A stretch of DNA of 64,000 nt from Albibacterium sp035514885 (lineage in GTDB: Bacteria; Bacteroidota; Bacteroidia; Sphingobacteriales; Sphingobacteriaceae). The stretch covers positions 124,001 through 188,000 of the forward strand of contig NZ_DATJCH010000010.1 of NCBI RefSeq assembly GCF_035514885.1, given 5' to 3'. Position numbers and translations under genes: made by a program. Below, piece by piece: positions 61,356 through 64,000 of the stretch; the first letter of the stretch is position 1; every line of letters starts with the position of its first letter. The notes below the pieces were generated by a model. It worked only from the letters and a program-made list of their open reading frames with translations. It had not been told where the DNA came from and did no database searches.

Positions 61356-61939
61356 TGTAAAGTTTTGCAAGACAGAAGAGTCAGAATGTTATTCTTAAAC
61401 TGAAACATCGTTTCGAAATGTATAATTTCATTGATACCATGAATAGGCTCCGCTATATAGGCTTTGTTTCTATTGAAAATAAGGTTAGATAATGTACTTG
61501 CTATCAAAAAGCGATCTTTTTTAATACTCTTTTAAGAAAATTGTTGTGTTTAAAACAGGAAATACCGATCGTTATGGTAAACCCATAAGGTGCAGCATCT
61601 ATAAGAGAAATCGAGAAAAGATTTAAAAATTAATATTATGAGGCATTTTATTTTTGAAACCAAGGCAAAGTCGCATTGATTCCCGAACCATTTATCTAAA
61701 AGCAGTAGAACTAGCCGATCAGCATGAATACCAACCGCTTTTGCTTTGCGCGATATTGATGTACAGATTTGATTCATAGATCAATAATAGCGTTTATTGC
61801 CTTTTAATACTATATTTACTTCTTTAGACACTATAATTCCCAATATGACTATAGGCATTTACCTGTCCAATATTAATAAAAGATTTATTTTAGGAAACGC
61901 TACCGAGCACCAAGCACCATTAAGTTAGCTTTAATGTAT
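61356..61939. other. Gene-poor, decaying intergenic region
   Basis: About 580 bases without an intact gene. It contains the possible transposase remnant at 61550-61777 (minus). Other frames are short and interrupted. It sits between the padR pair and the broken hipBA module, and looks like degraded mobile DNA. Confidence 0.4.
61550..61777 (-). pseudogene. Possible IS4-like transposase fragment
   Basis: A 75-codon minus-strand frame contains Ala-Val-Gly-Ile-His-Ala-Asp-Arg-Leu-Val-Leu-Leu-Leu-Leu-Asp-Lys-Trp-Phe-Gly-Asn. This recalls the Gly-Ile-x-Ala-Asp ... Asp-Ser-Trp-Phe strand around the second catalytic Asp of IS4-type DDE transposases. The rest of the enzyme and any terminal repeats are missing. 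This is a weak call. Confidence 0.25.
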
Positions 61940-61983
61940 TGTTCGTTATTTCGAACATATTTGTTATTTTTGTCTGAAATAAC
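61940..61983 (+). promoter_or_regulatory. Operator/promoter region of hipB
   Basis: Two inverted repeats lie just before hipB: TGTTCG-TTATTT-CGAACA (61940-61957) and GTTATTT-TTGTCTG-AAATAAC (61963-61983). The second overlaps a -7-like TATTTTTG (61965-61972). Paired operators are expected for a HipB-type autorepressor. Confidence 0.55.
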
Positions 61984-61991
61984 AATCTTGA

Positions 61992-62276
61992 ATGATGAAG
62001 AAGCAAATTGTATTACCAAAATTCGCGAGTTTACTCGAACAAATGGGAGAGAATATCAAACTGGCTCGTAAACGACGAAAGTTGACTGCCGTACAGGTTG
62101 CAGAGCGAGCAGGTATTGCACGTTCTACTTTGTATCTGGTCGAAAAAGGGGATACTAGTGTCGCCATGGGAGCGTACTTCAATGTATTACGTGTCTTAGG
62201 TCTGCAAGATGATTTTTTAAAGTTGGCTGCAGATGATGTTCTCGGACGTAAACTTCAAGATTTAGATTTATTGTAA
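61992..62276 (+). CDS. HipB-like XRE-family antitoxin/regulator
   Basis: The 94-residue protein has an XRE HTH at about 22-78: Ile-Lys-Leu-Ala-Arg-Lys-Arg-Arg-Lys, Gln-Val-Ala-Glu-Arg-Ala-Gly-Ile-Ala-Arg-Ser-Thr-Leu, Glu-Lys-Gly. It is typical of HipB in HipBA modules. One base separates its stop from the hipA ATG. HipB is intact although hipA is broken, so it is now probably an orphan autorepressor. Confidence 0.85.
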   Translation: MMKKQIVLPKFASLLEQMGENIKLARKRRKLTAVQVAERAGIARSTLYLVEKGDTSVAMGAYFNVLRVLGLQDDFLKLAADDVLGRKLQDLDLL

Positions 62277-62277
62277 G

Positions 62278-63331
62278 ATGGTTAATAAAACAGATATATA
62301 CGTATATGCGGCTTGGGTAGGTTTACCTCAGCCGACATTAGTAGGTGTTTTGTCCGCTCATCAGGCAAAAGGACGCAAAGCTTTTAGTTTTGAATACAAT
62401 AAACAATGGTTAAAAACGGATACTCAAAGATTAATTGATCCCGATATTCAGTTCTATTCGGGGCAACAATTCTCCAATAATAAAGAGAATTTCGGTGTTT
62501 TTCTAGATAGCATGCCTGATAACAGGCCGTTGTTCAATATGAGAATGATGTAGAAAATGAAGCTATCAATAAGTGGCTGAAATTGCTCATTGCTCCAGGC
62601 TTATCTTTAGGTGGTGCTAGACCAAAAGCAAATAATTTGGATGAAAATAATGAATTATGGATAGCGAAGTTTCCTTCAAAAAATGATACAGTCGATAAAG
62701 CTGCGTGGGAATTCTTGACGTATAAATTAGCTACCAATGCAGGTATTGAAATGGCTGAATGCCGTTTAGAAAAGTTAGCGGTCATTATCATACATTTTTT
62801 ACCAAACGATTTGATAGAATTGGAACGGGTAGAATTCATTTTTCATCAGCAATGACTATGACTGGAAATAACGAAGATATTATAAGGGATAACCCTGCTG
62901 GCTATCTTGATATCGTTGTGTTTATACAAGATTATGGTCATAATGTGAATGAAAATTTAGAGCAATTGTGGCGGAGAATTATTTTTAATATAGCTGTATC
63001 TAATACTGATGATCATCTTCGGAATCATGGTTTTATTTTGAGTACAGATGGATGGAAACTATCTCCGGCTTATGATCTTCATCCTTCAGTTGATAAAGAT
63101 GGGCTAGCCTTAAATATCGATATGAATAATAATGATTTAGATTTTGAACTAGCTAAGAGTGTGGGTGAGTATTTTAGACTTAATAATGCTAAAATGAACA
63201 TTATAATTGATGAAGTTATAAGTTCAGTAAAAGATTGGGAATCCATTTCTAAAGGAATTGGAATTTCCAGGGCGGACCAAGAACTAATGAGATCTGCATT
63301 CAAAACAGGAACGGTTAATTCTGTAGATTGA
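62278..63331 (+). pseudogene. hipA-like kinase toxin, disrupted by deletion and frameshift
   Basis: HipA pieces lie in three frames. The first, 62278-62553, is the N-terminal part ending near Asp-Ser-Met-Pro-Asp-Asn. The second is a frame containing Asn-Lys-Trp-Leu-Lys-Leu-Leu-Ile-Ala-Pro-Gly and Gly-Gly-Ala-Arg-Pro-Lys-Ala (to about 62780). The third, to 63331, contains Thr-Phe-Phe-Thr-Lys-Arg-Phe-Asp-Arg, Ser-Asn-Thr-Asp-Asp-His-Leu-Arg-Asn-His and Leu-Ser-Pro-Ala-Tyr-Asp-Leu. At the first junction the usual stretch of several dozen residues is absent (deletion). The second junction, near 62780, is a simple frameshift. An intact HipA would be a Ser/Thr kinase toxin. Confidence 0.85.
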
Positions 63332-63388
63332 TTTATGAGACAATAATTTGTTACTGTATATTAGTGCATAATTAAAGAATCCCGTACC

Positions 63389-63922
63389 ATGAATATTATA
63401 ATCAGGATCGCTAATAGTTCTGATACTATTTACGCAGAAATTATTTCTATTATGCTTATTGAGTCTGCTAAAGCGAGACGAACTGGTATAGCTCCTCGTA
63501 CTCCGGAGTATCTTGCTAAAAAGATGGAAGAAGGGAAGGCGGTCGTGGCATTAGATGGTGAAAAGATAGTAGGTTTTTGTTATATGGAAACATGGGAACA
63601 TGAGAGGTATATAGCAAATTCAGGTTTAATCGTACATGAAGATTATAGGCAACATGGTATTGGGAAGAAGATAAAGGAGGCTATATTTAATCTTTCTCGG
63701 TTAAAATATCCCCACTCGAAGATTTTTGGCATAACAACAAACCCGGTTACAATAAAGTTAAATACAGCTCTGGGTTATAAACAAGTAGGTTTTTACGAAT
63801 TAACAACAGACCAAGAGTTCTGGAAAGGTTGCATGAGTTGTGCAAATTATGAGTTACTAACTAAAACTGGCAACAGAAGTTGTTTGTGTATTGGTATGTT
63901 ATATGAACCTCCCGAAGATTGA
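63389..63922 (+). CDS. GNAT-family acyltransferase of the Bacteroidota arginine cluster (putative N-acylglutamate synthase)
   Basis: The 177-residue GNAT protein has the acetyl-CoA loop region Arg-Gln-His-Gly-Ile-Gly-Lys-Lys-Ile-Lys (about 91-100). Its C-terminus is very characteristic: Phe-Trp-Lys-Gly-Cys-Met-Ser-Cys-Ala-Asn-Tyr, then Ser-Cys-Leu-Cys and Met-Leu-Tyr-Glu-Pro. From memory of Bacteroidota genomes, proteins with this Cys-rich tail open the arg cluster (followed by argG, argC and others) and are candidates for N-acetyl/N-succinylglutamate synthesis. The next gene lies outside the window, so this context cannot be verified here. Confidence 0.75.
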   Translation: MNIIIRIANSSDTIYAEIISIMLIESAKARRTGIAPRTPEYLAKKMEEGKAVVALDGEKIVGFCYMETWEHERYIANSGLIVHEDYRQHGIGKKIKEAIFNLSRLKYPHSKIFGITTNPVTIKLNTALGYKQVGFYELTTDQEFWKGCMSCANYELLTKTGNRSCLCIGMLYEPPED

Positions 63923-63963
63923 AGTATTCTTTTAGATTAATTCTTTTTAAGTTTTTTATTTTT

Positions 63964-63979
63964 ATACCCTTTAGGGTAT
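63964..63979. promoter_or_regulatory. Short inverted repeat after the GNAT gene
   Basis: ATACCC-TTTA-GGGTAT is a perfect 6-bp-arm repeat 41 bases after the GNAT stop. It may be a small hairpin or operator before the next gene. The window ends 21 bases later. Confidence 0.3.
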
Positions 63980-64000
63980 GAAGAGACTGTTGTGGTTAAA

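Overview
The window looks like a chromosome segment of a Bacteroidota member, most likely a Sphingobacteriia/Sphingobacteriaceae-type bacterium. It is AT-rich and carries a SusC/SusD pair, a hybrid two-component regulator and many AraC regulators. The primary sigma factor is short (286 aa), the aro operon contains a fused DAHP synthase/chorismate mutase, menaquinone is made by the futalosine route (MqnA/MqnE), and several promoters match the Bacteroidota consensus TTTG-N19-21-TAnnTTTG. No species can be named from the sequence alone.

Layout. 0-2.3 kb: end of an efflux operon (TolC-type channel, lipoprotein adaptor cut by the window edge). 2.9-6.5 kb: AraC regulator coupled to a large MG2/TonB-plug protein. 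6.6-11 kb: alpha/beta hydrolase, VOC protein, then AraC-SDR-AraC with a candidate AraC operator. 11-19.2 kb: a minus-strand run encoding a complete HAE1 RND pump (adaptor, pump, channel) followed by AraC, SDR and a DUF2652 protein. 19.4-21.2 kb: ArsR-SRPBCC-DoxX-YdeI operon with a clear promoter and palindromic operator. 21.5-38 kb: a sugar-related island. It has a giant ThuA/beta-propeller/azurin lipoprotein, a second ThuA lipoprotein, a Gfo/Idh/MocA oxidoreductase and a TIM-barrel isomerase on the plus strand. A SusC-SusD-DUF3823 operon lies on the minus strand and a hybrid two-component sensor on the plus strand. 38-45 kb: tRNA-Lys(CTT), SIMPL protein, YchF, phosphohexomutase, and mqnE-histidine phosphatase-mqnA. 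44.6-51.5 kb: aldo/keto reductase, MFS exporter, then pheA-DAHPS/CM-aroA-aroC. 52-59.6 kb: OmpL-like porin, a striking 11-bp-phased inverted repeat, htpG, rpoD, YpfJ-like protease, MBL hydrolase, mnmE. 59.7-63.3 kb: a decaying zone with a DUF3738-like remnant, padR plus a HAAS-type membrane protein, a possible transposase remnant, and hipB with a broken hipA. 63.4 kb: the GNAT gene that normally opens the Bacteroidota arginine cluster.

The most interesting regulatory system is upstream of pheA. A consensus promoter drives a 21-residue leader ORF whose centre is Tyr-Trp-Tyr-Phe-Gly-Phe-Phe-Tyr-Phe. It is followed by an intrinsic terminator just before pheA and by a competing antiterminator pairing that involves the last leader codons. 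This is the full layout of ribosome-mediated aromatic amino acid attenuation. The most unusual protein is the 1193-aa ThuA-propeller-HEAT-LamG-like-azurin lipoprotein, which has an azurin-spaced copper site where related proteins often carry cytochrome c.

All functional calls come from reading motifs and gene context. No database search was possible.
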